Below, one piece after another: positions 35,398 to 46,100 of a stretch of DNA of 64,000 nucleotides. A model generated the notes under the pieces. The model made no database searches and was not told the DNA's origin. It worked only from the letters and a program-made list of their open reading frames with translations. The stretch is from Lepidodermella squamata (taxonomy: Eukaryota > Gastrotricha), in assembly GCA_047495785.1 (NCBI GenBank), contig JBLDXI010000002.1, positions 2,480,001 to 2,544,000 on the forward strand, written 5' to 3'. The translations under genes were made by a program, and so were the position numbers. How positions within the stretch are numbered: position 1 is the stretch's first letter; the number at the start of each line of letters is the position of its first letter.

Positions 35398-37383
35398 ATG
35401 GACTCGTTGCCTCCCGTAGCGCAGAAGTTGTGTTTGGATGGCAGTTTGCCTCGGGTACTTCGAATCGAATTTTTCCTATCAAAATTATTAAACACGTTGT
35501 TTTCAGGCTCTGCTGTGCGAATCGTGCAAGAAAATCAACGTGGGTCCTGTCATTCTGCCAAAATGCAATCACACGATTTGTGAAAATTGCATGTTGGACC
35601 ATCTTATTCCGCTACCCAGCGATTCTGAACCTTTGACGTGCCCGTTGTGTAAAAAACCACAGCCTGGAGTTGATGGAAATAATCTGCGACCCAATTTCGC
35701 TCTGAAGCGTACTGTTGGTGCGCTGTATGGCGAAGATCCTCACTACCTCAACGCTTACAAAAGCTGCAAGAAAGTCCCGGATGACATGACACATCTGTGG
35801 GAGGAAAAAGAGCTCGGCGTGCACTGCATGCACATCCCGTTTTTCACGGCCCCGAAATCCGCCACGTTTTGCGACCACTGCAATCAAGCGTTCTGTGCTG
35901 CTTGCTGGTTCGCACACTCCAAAATTCTGGAGCTGGAGCGTAACATCGTTGAGAGCGGCGTGAGTCGGATTTAGTTTCATTTTGATAATTTCTTTTCAAT
36001 TTGCGCTCAAATTTATAGATTGATTTGTCGAAAATGCACACGGCCGCAGAAGAGGGCGACTTTGATGCCCTGTACGAGCTCTTCGGCCGAGAAAACCTGT
36101 CGAAAAGCGCGAAAATTCACATGGCGAATCACCGCGATGCGCCGAACAAATGGCGCAAAACCTTGCTGATGCAAGTGGCGGCAAGTAGCAAAGGAGAAGC
36201 GGTTGATTTCGCGCGTTTTCTTCTCACCGAACACCAGGCCGATCTTCACGCAACTGATCGTTTTCGATCGAAATCGCAAGCGATACATTTTGCTGCGACG
36301 CCTGAAATGGCCAAGTTTCTCGACGAGTGCGATCCCGAGCTGATCAGCGTCAAAAATGACGACGGCGAAACGATTTTCGCGAAAGCCGCGAAGCGAGGAA
36401 ATTTCGCGTTAATCAAATTTCTGATTGATGTGAAGGGTGTCTCGATGGCTTCGGGCGACCAGAGCGTGGTGACTGCCGTTTTCAAAGCTGCGAGAAACGG
36501 CCATATCCGTACCTTGAGGATTTTGCACGAATGCGGGGCTGATTTCAGCGCTAGGTTGAAGGGGAAAACGTTGCTCAACGAAGCAGTCTGCAGTGGCAAT
36601 TTAGAGGCCATACAATTTGTCCTCGAAAAGCTTCCTCAAGCTCTCAACGCAGTGTCTGGCCGATTGGGCGGCGGTACGCCGTTGACGTGCGCGATTGGCA
36701 TGTCGAACGAGCAGGGCGTGGAGCAAGCCATGCGAGTGGTTCGCTTCCTCGTCGAGGAGTGCCATGCCGACTTGGAGGCACGCGATGGGGATGGCTATAC
36801 CCCTGCCGCCGTGGCGTGCTTTCAGGATTCCATTGTGATCCTGTCCTATTTGGTTGAGAAGGGAGCAGACCTGAAAGCCGACTTCCGAGGCAACAACCTG
36901 TTGCACGTGGTGTGTGCGGACGTCGGGTCGAAACGGGCAGTTCGACTGGTTTTGAAGCATTGCCCTGATTTGCTGGCGCGACAGACTGTGGGCGACGGGA
37001 AGACGGCGCTCGAACTCGCTTGCTTGTTCGAGTTCGCTAGAGTGGTTGAATGTCTGATCGAGGAATTCAACGTCGATGTCAACGTCGGATCTCCCATTTT
37101 GTCCTGCTGCGGTTCAGCGGAATGCGCCGGGATACTGGTGGAAAATGGGGCCGACCTTGGTGCGAGAGACGCCAATGGCAGCTCAATCCTGCACTTGTCT
37201 GTTAGCGCAGACATTCCCACTGCGAACATCATCGGCGTCATCGATTTCGTCGCTCGCAAATCGCCAGCGTTGCTGACGGCCTGGAATAATGCCAATTTTT
37301 CGCCGCTGGAGCTCGCTATAAAGGAGAAAAAACAAGAAGTTGCGAAGGCGTTGCTGGATGCAATTTTCAGAGCCATGAAATAG
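35398..37383 (+). CDS. RING finger, B-box-like zinc finger and ankyrin-repeat protein
   Basis: Exons 35398-35454, 35507-35959 and 36019-37383 give 624 aa. Residues ~23-70 are a C3HC4 RING (CESCKK, CNHTICENC, CPLCKKP), the E2-binding domain of ubiquitin ligases. Residues ~125-165 hold a B-box-like zinc module (HCMHIPFF, FCDHCNQAFCAACW). The remaining ~450 residues are ankyrin repeats, at least ten, recognisable from motifs such as TLLMQVAASS, GNFALIKFLI, GHIRTLRIL, DGYTPAAVAC and NNLLHVVCAD. Likely a cytosolic E3 ligase that picks substrates through its ankyrin surface. I know no orthologue by name with this order and length. Exon 3 is unusually long for this window. Confidence 0.85.
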
Positions 37384-38253
37384 CTTGTGTCTGTTGTCTC
37401 ACAAATCTGTCGTCTCGTTGCAGTTCTTCTTGCTGTTTTTCTTTTGTCGATGTGTCGATGTCGATTTGTTCGATTTGTCGATTTCTTCATTCGTTGTACC
37501 TGATTTTAAAAGTGTTCACTCTTTTCCGGTGCCGCTTGTCTCTTAGATGCTTCAGTCGCTTTTTATTTTCAGTCGTGCTTCTTCAGGTTCCTTTTGTCTC
37601 CAGCTTTGGACTTAGTATATATATGCCAGTTGTATATATGTTTCTGGCTGATGTCATCAATTTTAGGCTGTAGTACCTACGTTATATATGCAATTACGTT
37701 GCGCCCATTTTTCAATTATATATCACTGATGAAGTTAAAAAAGCACAAATAAAAAGGTGTTTTTTGTACCGTTAATTGGCGTAAGTTAAAGACCCCATCA
37801 TGAGTGGGGTACCGTTGAATAGCCCAAGAAAACGCTTTTCTGGGTAAAATGCACACAAATACAACCTATTTCAGGTACAGGGAATTACAGGCAAAGTTAT
37901 ATGGTAAAATGTTCAAAATTGTTTATTTTCGGTAGGTACAACTTCTGTGGCTGGTGGCTGCTCAACAGAATCTGCCTCGAATAAATTGAAATCATATAGG
38001 ACCATTACCAAGTGAAAAGTGGGGTTTGGCGAAATTACGTGAGATTTTGATGCCGCTTCCAAGATCAATTAAGAAGGAGTCGAACGATATAAAAAAGAGG
38101 TTGATAGTCATCAAGGTTGCTGGAATATGGGCTTCAAAGTTTACGGGTGAAATTTATCAAAATTATTTATTAAAAATAAAAAATCCTCAAAACAACTGAG
38201 TAAGAACATCTAGGAATCCATGTATCATCCCTCTTAAAACTTTACGGGCCAAA

Positions 38254-38312
38254 TACGCATATTTGCGTGTACGAAATTTTGCAGTAATGGCCGTATACGC
38301 ACATTTGCGTAG
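38254..38312. repeat. Palindromic 42-bp repeat array, block 1 (2 units)
   Basis: Two units start at 38254 and 38296 (42 bp apart). Each has the core TACGCA-N4-TGCGT(A/G), an inverted repeat able to form a small hairpin. The linker after the first core contains TTTTGCAGTAATGGCC, which recurs in block 2. Confidence 0.8.
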
Positions 38313-38461
38313 GCGAAAGTGATGCTTTTTTTGCGAATTTTTTCTTCATAAACTGAATGCCTAAAAATCACGAAAACTGCTTGGATTAGTCAATTAACAC
38401 CCGAAAAGTCTAAATTTCAAGTCAGAATCGCGAAAAAATGCTTTTTTGGTCGAAAAATCAC

Positions 38462-38498
38462 TGATTATCGATTATCGATTGTCGATTATCGATTTTAG
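38462..38498. repeat. GATTATC short tandem repeat
   Basis: Four to five imperfect copies of an 8-bp unit (GATTATCG, one with GATTGTCG). It lies in the sequence separating the two palindromic-array blocks. Confidence 0.75.
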
Positions 38499-38890
38499 TT
38501 TGACACTGATTTTTTTCCAGATTACCTATCAGATTGGCCACAATTCAAATCGTTACCTCAATATCTTCCCCTATTTTTAAATGTGCAAGAAAGACCAATG
38601 AGAAATTAAAATCAATATTCGTAAGGGAGTTTTGGCTGCAATTTTGGGTGTTCAGTGTAATGTGGAATGCAAAGCGCGATCATAAAAAAAGCTTGCTTAA
38701 ATTAAACTGCAACTCTGTTTGAGTTATTTTTTCGAATGAGCAAAATATGAATATTTATTCTCGGTGCCTTCTCTGAGTATATGGGAATGATCAGATCCTT
38801 CCTATTTTATGGCTCCAGGGAAAGGCGGGTCAAAAAATGTTCAGAGATGGACAGGGAAATTCAAATTTCCTTTCACCCACCTTATCCCCC

Positions 38891-39035
38891 GTATACGCAT
38901 ATGTGCGTAAATACGATTTGCAATATGGATCCATATACGCACTGGTGCGTAAACGCTTTTTGCAGTAAATGGCCGCATACGCACATGTGCGTAAGGCTTT
39001 TGCAATGTGGGGCCGTATACGCAAATATGCGTATC
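38891..39035. repeat. Palindromic 42-bp repeat array, block 2 (4 units)
   Basis: Four units with cores starting at 38894, 38936, 38978 and 39018 (spacing 42, 42, 40). Each core is TATACGCA followed by a 4-nt loop and TGCGTA; the linkers contain TTTTGCA(A/G)TA(A)ATGG(C/G)C. The array looks the same in style on both strands because of the dyad symmetry. Confidence 0.85.
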
Positions 39036-39394
39036 TGTTTTTTGGTTATTACGTAATATGGGTGCATCCAAAAAATCCGGGACATCGACCACTGATCTTA
39101 GAATTCGACCCTCTTTCAGAAAATACAATAATCTCGGGGTCGAATTTTCGGACTGGCACGTCCAAAAAGGCTCGGACGTTAAAGTGTTAAGGACAGCAAA
39201 ATTTTTGCCGTTACCGGTAAAAACAGAAAATAAGCCAAAACCCACCATTCTTTACCTTACCACCTTCGATTTTTGATATGCCTTCCCAGAAATGAAAATC
39301 AAGCAGGAAACAATGAGCCAAGTGTGACGTCACAGAGACATGACTACACGAAGCCGCACAGACAGATCGTTTCAGTATCGCAAATTTCAATTTT

Positions 39395-39889
39395 ATGGAC
39401 TCTTTAGCGCTGCATAATTTTTCGTTTCAAACAACGATTTTCGGAGTGCAAAACACCCTGGTGTCAGTAGTGGTTCGAAACGATTTTACGACCGAGGTCA
39501 CTTTCGGGTTATTTCCTCACACCTATTCGTTCGAGATCACTGAGTGGCGAGGCGGAGGGCTGCAACAGCTGTTGACCTACTATTTCAGCCATCATCGCCA
39601 GTCGGCTGTGTCGAATTTGCTACCAGCCGACCCTGACGGTTCGTGCCAACTGGCTCAGCTGTCTCTGGCGAATAAATTCAAAGCGATCGAGACTGCAGTG
39701 AGCGATGTGCTGATGTGCCTCAATTTCTATCATGCCAACAAAACGCGTGAAAACTTGGAAATTGCTCCGCTCGTTGAAGGCTTCGGCTCATCCGGCTACG
39801 CCCATTATATTGCGAAATTGACGAGGAGCTGCGTTGAGAGACACAACTTGTTACAACATCCTTTGTCAAGCGTATCAAAATTAGACTGA
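39395..39889 (+). CDS. Unrecognised 164-aa protein
   Basis: A single-exon frame with protein-like composition. The N-terminal part alternates hydrophobic and polar residues (FSFQTTIFGVQNTLVSVVV), suggesting beta strands. The second half looks helical (FKAIETAVSDVLMCLNFYH). No signal peptide, membrane segment or zinc motif. The promoter side is the palindromic-repeat region. The stop (SKLD then TGA) is followed within ~10 bp by AATAAA, a good polyadenylation signal, which supports a real gene end. I cannot assign a family. Confidence 0.55.
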   Translation: MDSLALHNFSFQTTIFGVQNTLVSVVVRNDFTTEVTFGLFPHTYSFEITEWRGGGLQQLLTYYFSHHRQSAVSNLLPADPDGSCQLAQLSLANKFKAIETAVSDVLMCLNFYHANKTRENLEIAPLVEGFGSSGYAHYIAKLTRSCVERHNLLQHPLSSVSKLD

Positions 39890-40132
39890 ATAAAACGTAA
39901 CAACTTGGTTGCATCGAGGTATCCTCATTGTTTTCTTGTCTCATCAAGTTTCGATACTAAAGCAACTTTTTATTCTCAAATACCTAAGGCTGAACAAAAA
40001 ATACATGTAAAAATATTAAGTTGGCTCATTAAAAAGTAATTATTATTTAAAAATCGATAGAATGAATAAATTTTGACTCATTAGTCATTATCGCCCTTTA
40101 AAGTGAGCACGGCGGCAATAATTGTAAATCGG

Positions 40133-41105
40133 CTACTTATTTTGAAAAATTTTGTCATTGCAACAGCGCACAAAATCGTCGACGAGTTTTTTGCGCTTGA
40201 CGAGTTTCTTGAAGCCGCGTGGATACTGCCATAGCGGAAGCCTAATTTCGTAACAATCATGGCACAGGTAAACACCAGGCATCGATGTTGATGCGAAGAA
40301 TTCGGCGAAAGGCTCGATTTGACAGGAATAATCCAACATTCGAGGGAACAAAACACTTCCGATACAAAACAGCGGCTTAGGTCCTGGTTTACGATTCGGC
40401 TCGTCGAATGCTCTCTTGCCAGCATTTTGTTGCCATAGCGCCAATGAAACCTCCAAATCAGTCAGGACAACATGATTCAGCCATTTCTCCGGCGACCATT
40501 TGAAAGTCCTGAATTTGGCCGATGGCTTGGCGATTGGGGTTGGAAAAATTAGCCTTGGTATCTCTTCCGGCTTCATGGGTTGATTATTATTTCGCAAACA
40601 TGTTTTTGCCTTCTTCGAGCCGTAAACTATTCGAGCAGATTTTCGAACTTTCAATTCGGTATTTTCCATCTGCGAGAAGAGAAATGAAAAGAGTTGAATG
40701 AAACTAAGATTTTTGAATAACCTGTTTCGTCCCATTTGAATTTGCGCCAAACTTGGGCTCGAAGGCCGAAGTGGTACTTGAGTTGAGTTCATTGTTGCAG
40801 CCAAGCGAAAATCGCTCGTTAAACGACGGTTTCCCCAAGAACCCGAACACGGGACTGAGGAAGCCCGGCGAAACCATTGAAATTCCGTTACTAATTATGG
40901 CCGGCAAGGACGGCGTCTCGAGCAAAACAACGGCATATGACAGCCCTGTAACGGGGCATTGGAAAACGTGTAGATCAGGAGGAGCCGGCTCATCCGGGGA
41001 CCAAGTGACCGCCGGATTGTTATACAAATTTCCTGGAACCAGCCAATCTTCAACTGGCATCTTGACTGAGTCGCATAACTTGGAATAATTTATAGTTTCA
41101 CCCAT
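40133..41105 (-). CDS. Unrecognised 306-aa protein, downstream gene of a possible operon
   Basis: Exons 41105-40722 and 40669-40133 (52-bp intron GTTATT...CTCGCAG) give 306 aa. The N-terminal half contains VEDWLVPGNLYNNPAV and a predicted beta-rich segment (TGLSYAVVLLETPSLPAII). The C-terminal half has a Lys/Arg-rich stretch (VRKSARIVYGSKKAK), a CHDC pair and a basic tail. It might be a nuclear protein but no family is recognised. The start is decided by an in-frame TGA two codons upstream of the ATG. It begins only ~45 bp after the stop of the previous gene on the same strand, with an acceptor-like TTTTTTTAG in between. Confidence 0.6.
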
Positions 41106-41150
41106 TTTTCATTAAGCTGGGTCTAAAAAAATAAAAAAAATGAGATTTAT
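41106..41150 (-). promoter_or_regulatory. Intercistronic splice acceptor (possible trans-splice site)
   Basis: Reading the minus strand, the 45 bp between two genes consist of a TAA-ATAAA end signal, a pyrimidine tract and TTTTTTTAG (AG at 41124-41123), followed 16 bp later by the ATG at 41105. A cis join from the upstream coding exon cannot work because a TGA lies in frame just before that ATG. The arrangement is like an operon with spliced-leader addition. Confidence 0.45.
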
Positions 41151-41519
41151 TTAAACTGGCCGGCCGATGTCCATTATTCCGAAATTGTGTTTTTTCAACA
41201 CGCTGCCAATCGGCTGGTCGATGACGTAGGACTGCGGCCGACTTGGCGGTCGAAGCGGGTTCGGCATCGGTCGAAGGGGCGTTGATTCTGAGGTCGAACT
41301 CGGCGCATTGGAGGGCCTAACAGGCGGAGAGGCTGGTTGATCAACGTTGAGTGAATATTTTTCAGCGAGGCTAACCAGCCAGGTCGGGAAAGGACCCTCG
41401 AGATTGGCCAGGTAAGGAACGCCGGGGTGGTCGCGGGGGAAGAAGCCGGCAATACTCGCCGAGCTGATTTCACTAACGCTCGGTTTATTCCAGGCAAAAT
41501 TCATAAAATTGTCGTCCAT
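41151..41519 (-). CDS. Unrecognised 122-aa protein with Pro/Ser-rich segment
   Basis: Single exon. The N-terminal half is compact (MDDNFMNFAWNKPSVSEI, GPFPTWLVSLAEKY). A low-complexity Pro/Ser/Arg stretch follows, then a conserved-looking end (VLKKHNFGIMDIGRPV). The ATG at 41519 is chosen over the one at 41537 because an acceptor-like TTTTTGAG lies between them. Lies in line with the genes at 41812-42297 and 40133-41105. No known domain. Confidence 0.55.
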   Translation of the reverse strand: MDDNFMNFAWNKPSVSEISSASIAGFFPRDHPGVPYLANLEGPFPTWLVSLAEKYSLNVDQPASPPVRPSNAPSSTSESTPLRPMPNPLRPPSRPQSYVIDQPIGSVLKKHNFGIMDIGRPV

Positions 41520-41811
41520 TTTCTCAAAAATAAACACCTAATTGCGAAGGAATGTTATAAGACAGTATGGCTTGTACTGAAAGTACTGAAGGAAAATCGT
41601 TACAAAAAATATCAGTTCCGTTTATAGTGATCGCGACAACTTTCTCGGAAAAAAATTGGCTCGATTTATCCGTAGGTTGCTCAGCACGCGAATCGTTATT
41701 GCCGTTCTGGAGCATGCCGGGAGTTTTTTACTGCTTGCTCTGGCTGGCCACAATTATCGCATGAGGGAGAATCCTAAACGTCAATCAATATCGATGTTAA
41801 TTGAATGATTA
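41520..41811. other. Spacer between same-strand small genes
   Basis: About 290 bp. A 65-residue frame on the + strand (41567-41764) ends in a hydrophobic stretch; it has no other support and would oppose its neighbours, so it is not called. Confidence 0.4.
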
Positions 41812-42297
41812 TTAGCTGAACAGTCTACCTTGAAATAATCGCAATTCTTCGATTCCCAAGGAAGCTGTATATAGATAAAGTTGTAGTTGAGCATTTTGAG
41901 CCGAAGACAGTTCTCTTACCTCCTTATTCTCATGATTTTCTCTGAGAAATTTGTTCACTGATGACTCATCCGTGGCAGGCGGCGTTATTTGCTGAGGTGT
42001 TGGATAGAAAAAGAAAACCGGAATTCGCCCCGGTGGGCAGGGATTAAGCAGCGGCAAAGGCCATGTCTTGATTTTGTAGAAATTTGGACGAACAGTCCGG
42101 GGGAAATAATAATAATTCCCAGCCTTGGTATTCATGAGTGTATGGGTGATTTTTGTACGAAAAATGCTGTTGTGACATGAGAGGTTGGTATCTCTGTATA
42201 AGATGGTCATAAAGCCATCGTAAATAGCCGAACGCAATTTCCTAATGATTGAATAGCAGTACGACCTGGCTAAATAGTACGGCAATAAAACTGACAT
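41812..42297 (-). CDS. Unrecognised 161-aa protein
   Basis: Single exon from the ATG at 42297. The first half is rich in Tyr, Arg and Leu (YYLARSYCYSIIRKLRSAIY). A Pro-rich aromatic stretch follows (TWPLPLLNPCPPGRIPVFFFYP), and the end is Glu/Leu helical (SSAQNAQLQLYLYTASLG). The basic, hydroxylated N-terminus without acidic residues could be a mitochondrial targeting peptide, but this is only inference. Possibly the first gene of the three-gene same-strand cluster. Confidence 0.5.
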   Translation of the reverse strand: MSVLLPYYLARSYCYSIIRKLRSAIYDGFMTILYRDTNLSCHNSIFRTKITHTLMNTKAGNYYYFPRTVRPNFYKIKTWPLPLLNPCPPGRIPVFFFYPTPQQITPPATDESSVNKFLRENHENKEVRELSSAQNAQLQLYLYTASLGIEELRLFQGRLFS

Positions 42298-42414
42298 CGA
42301 ATAAATGCTCTAGTTTGCTGACCCAGCCACTGGCTTGATAATTACCACTATCAATGAAAAAAGATCGCATCTCTGGACAAAACGATTTAAACTGAAAAAG
42401 AAGACGGAATATCT

Positions 42415-42656
42415 TTTAGCGGAACCAAATTCGAAATATGCCAAGAGTTATTTTTCAATGTTTCTACGAATTTTAGGCTAAGCGTGAATTCTGAATTGAA
42501 CACTCCGTCTTATAGAGAATATTGCGCTGCATTCATTGGTGAATTTTCTAGAATTATTGCGGCCAATCTTGACCTGCTATCAATATCCGAAAAGCGATTT
42601 CAGGCCACTAGAAAAGTCTAAAATTTGGTTCCGCTCACCGTAAATTTGGTTCCGCC
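42415..42656. mobile_element. MITE-like element, copy A
   Basis: About 230-240 bp bounded by TTTAGCGGAACCAAATT on the left and AATTTGGTTCCGCT on the right (42620-42634), with a second AAATTTGGTTCCGCC just outside (42642-42655). The ends are inverted repeats of AGCGGAACCAAA. No coding capacity. A second copy with the same termini is at 47036-47266. No clear target-site duplication could be seen. Confidence 0.6.
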
Positions 42657-43130
42657 AACAGGAGAACCCAAAAGAAACGATAAAAAGCGTGGGCGAAAAC
42701 AATCAATGCACTTGTATTGTCTGGTTGGTATAGCTAAGGTTATGTATTCATCCTGTTCCAATGTTGATTCATCTTCCAAGGCCTGATTCTTTGCTCAGCT
42801 GCTGCAACTCTGCTTCGTAATTATTCATCCGTCGAAATGATTCAACAAAACGCAATCATTCGGGCCCTTTCAAAAACCTCGATAGTTAAGGTCGATGGGA
42901 TCGACTTTTATTTTTTTGTATCAAGACATAGACATTGTTTTACAATTTTCAGCACATGAATGTTGCACATAAAGGGCATGAAAATATTTTTATGTTGAGT
43001 CACCAGTTCATTTCACAGGGTATGGCTTGTTTTTCATCACCGAGTCTTGACATAAAAAAGGGTAAAATATAGCTTTTTTGGTTTTTAGAGTAATTATTCA
43101 TCACTTATATATTATGTTTTTATCAAAGTG
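42657..43130. other. Intergenic region
   Basis: About 470 bp downstream of the p300-like gene. It includes TTAAGGTCGA at ~42886. No gene supported. Confidence 0.45.
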
Positions 43131-46100
43131 TCAATTTTTCTCCTCAAATTTAAACATCGGATCGAACGATTCGCGGACGCAAGTCAGAGACGAATGGATC
43201 GCTCGTCGTTTGGAGCTGAACTCCAAGCATTCCAGCCGGCACTTTTTCCAGAATCTGAAGCGATCACACATGAAGTCGTTGACGAAAGTTTTATTGCCGA
43301 ACTCATCGGGCACTATTGCAGCGTCCTTGTCCCTGCGATTGTTCAAGGTAACAACGATAAATTCATTGTCGCTCTGCTGCGCCAAATTCTTCAATATTTG
43401 TGCCCTGAACTTCTTCTGAAGTTCTGCGCATGTCATCGGGTTTTCGCCTTTTTTGACTGCAATTTTTCGGAGCCAATCTAAGCAGAAGCCTTCGATAAGC
43501 GGAAATTCGCGCGGGTCCTTATTGCAACTCTTCTTGACCATATCTTTCAATTGTTTGTATCCATGATTTTTAAGTATAGGCTGATAGAATGTGTTCCAGA
43601 GGTGCTCAAATTTTTGCGTCTCATCATAATCAGCAGCCTTTGATGGGTGGTAGTTGAAGATATAGTCAGTACGCCCGGCCGGTGGGCTAATCCAGATGTA
43701 AATTTGGTCAAAGCCTCGTAATCCCAGCCTTTCGAACAGCGCAATGACGCTGAGCTGGTAGACGTGGCTACGAATTCCAGCCGGCAAGTGGTGGCCTGCC
43801 TCTAGATAGGACAAATTGGCACATCGCTGGCTACCACGTGGGTTGGCCGGGTCTGTGTATTCGTGGACGTAAATCGCGAAATCGATCAAGTCACCGTCAG
43901 CCCGGCGCCATGAAACGATGAAAACCTTGGCGCGATATTTGACTTTCTGCCCCTTAACAACGCCGGGCAGGTTAGCTGGCTGGTCGAATTCGACATCACG
44001 AGCGTCCACCAGGCGAACATCCAAGAAAAGGCCGTGTTGCTTGACTTCTGGGTCGTCTGCTTTGGTAGCAAATTCAACAATTTTCGGATCAAATCGCAAT
44101 TTCGACTCGATGTGTTCGCTGTCGCGGCAAGTTTGAATATCTGAAATTCGAGCATTATTTTAAAAAAATTTTAATATTTAACGTAACATACCCGAAACAG
44201 TGCGACCATAGATTTCACTGTGGCATTCTTTGCACTTGAACTTTTTGATATCTGCCGCAGTACCGACAAACTTGGCGCAAACAACATGCCACGGTTTTCC
44301 GCATCCCCGACACTGAATAACAAATTCGTTAAATCCCTGCTGGAGGCATCGCTTGAAATCAGCGCTGCTCTCCTGTTGCGTTAAATCCGGATTGTCTTTT
44401 TTCACCACTTCAAATATTTTCAGCTTCCCATTATTTGTTAGAGAATTCATGCAATAGTTGCATATTTGAATGGCGTCATAGGCGCCGGCTCTACACCGCC
44501 AGTAAGTTTCGCCAGGTTTGACCATGCAAAGCAGGCTAGGATCATTACTGCAAGGCACCAACGGTAAGGCGTGCGGGCCATCAGCGCCGTCGCAGCACAA
44601 GCCAAGTTTCGTTTTAGCTTCTTCTCTAGCTGCTTTGAGAATCGATTCGAGCTTTTCCACGCACATTCCAAGCTGACGCTTTTGCTCGGGGTCTAGCAAT
44701 GCCTCGAAGACGAATCTACCATTCATTTTCAGAATGTTCAGGTCGGTGTGAAATTCCCAAAAATTGGCATATTTCTCGTTGTTGACTTTCTCTTTTATAG
44801 TTTCGGTGTTTGGTCGGTCTGCCATTGAGCTCATATCGTACTCGTTGGAAACTGCAATTTTTACAATATTAGCTGGTAATTCAAAGTTTCCGGAACCTTC
44901 ACGATGAAGGCACATCTTAATTTAAATTTAAATTACCATTCTCAGTTATTTCCAACTTTTTGTACAGCGTGGGTGAAAGCTGGTTAAACAGAACTGGATC
45001 TTTAACGATTTCGTCGAACGTCTTCTTGACGAAATGGTTGTCGTTGCCGTTATAGAACCGAGCGAGAACTGGAACTTCATCAGACAGATCATTGAGAGAG
45101 TCTTTGGTTCCTGCGTCAGCTAGCAGGCTCTCTCCAATATTCTCCAGAGGATCGCCATCAGTCTAATTAAATAAGTGCACGGAATATGCCATAAAGAGCA
45201 TGTAGTGAAGTGTAGTGGAAAACCTACCCGTGTGATGGCATACAGAGGCGAGTCCACTGAATCGATCGAAATAATTTCGTCCGGTTTGGGTTGCGCGGAG
45301 CTTTTATTCCGTTTTCTTGTCGCCGTACCACCACCCGTCTTCTTGCGCTTTTCAGCAGCAGTGCCGGTCAAGTTGGGATGGAAAGGTTTAATCACAGGCG
45401 TTGTTTCTGTAGGCAGTGTCAGCATAGTTGGCCGTGCAACTCTGTTGCGCGGAGGATTCACAGCGGCTGCTGATGTGCAGCCCTGAGCAACTTGGAAACC
45501 TTGAAGCGGTTGGGAGACTGCTGGTTGGTTCGATTGATTTGCGTGCTGAGGCCACGCGCCACTGTAATGTCCAGTTGTTCTCGATTGTTCGATGGCTGGT
45601 GTAGATGATTGCTGTACATTATGGCTGAAGGCACCAGACTGTTGCTGCCAGTGCGATAGGGGCTGACCTGTTACAATCGGATTGGCTGCTGTCTGAAGAT
45701 GGTGAACTGATATTGCTGAGTTTTGGTTCAGATTCTGGAAAGTTTGTTGCGGAGTCGCTGATTGAGCGACCGCCATGAAATTTTGCGGATGAGAATAATA
45801 AATAGGCGGTGCTGCCTGAGCTTGGGGAAAGCCATGGTTAAGTATCTGCTGATTCTGGAATGTCCCAAAATGGGCATGACTCATGTTGTGGCTAGCGTTT
45901 ATGGGCATGGCGGCCTCAGGTGGAGGAACAATTGAATTGCTCTGAGCTTGTTGGGGATGTTGCTGATAGCCAAATTGGAATTGGTTCTGCGGCATCATCC
46001 CAGTGGAGATGTTCTGATAACCAGGAGCAAGTTGCGGGTGAGCATACTGTCCGTTATTTAGTCTGGGGCGAGGAGGAGGGTTCAAAGACTCAGTTACCAT

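Larger units (their letters stand above)
37384..39394. other. Noncoding region with palindromic array
   Basis: About 2 kb without a supported gene. It contains a GATTATC-type tandem tract and the two blocks of a ~42-bp repeat described separately. The short open frames near 38800-39250 read through the repeat array on both strands and are a product of it. Confidence 0.6.

Noticed and set aside
38781-39276. Several overlapping open frames on both strands with repeated Cys/Tyr-rich peptides
   Set aside because: They are translations of the palindromic 42-bp repeats, not genes.
41567-41764. A 65-residue frame (+) with a hydrophobic end
   Set aside because: Lies opposite the small same-strand cluster, with no splice or termination signals; not enough evidence.
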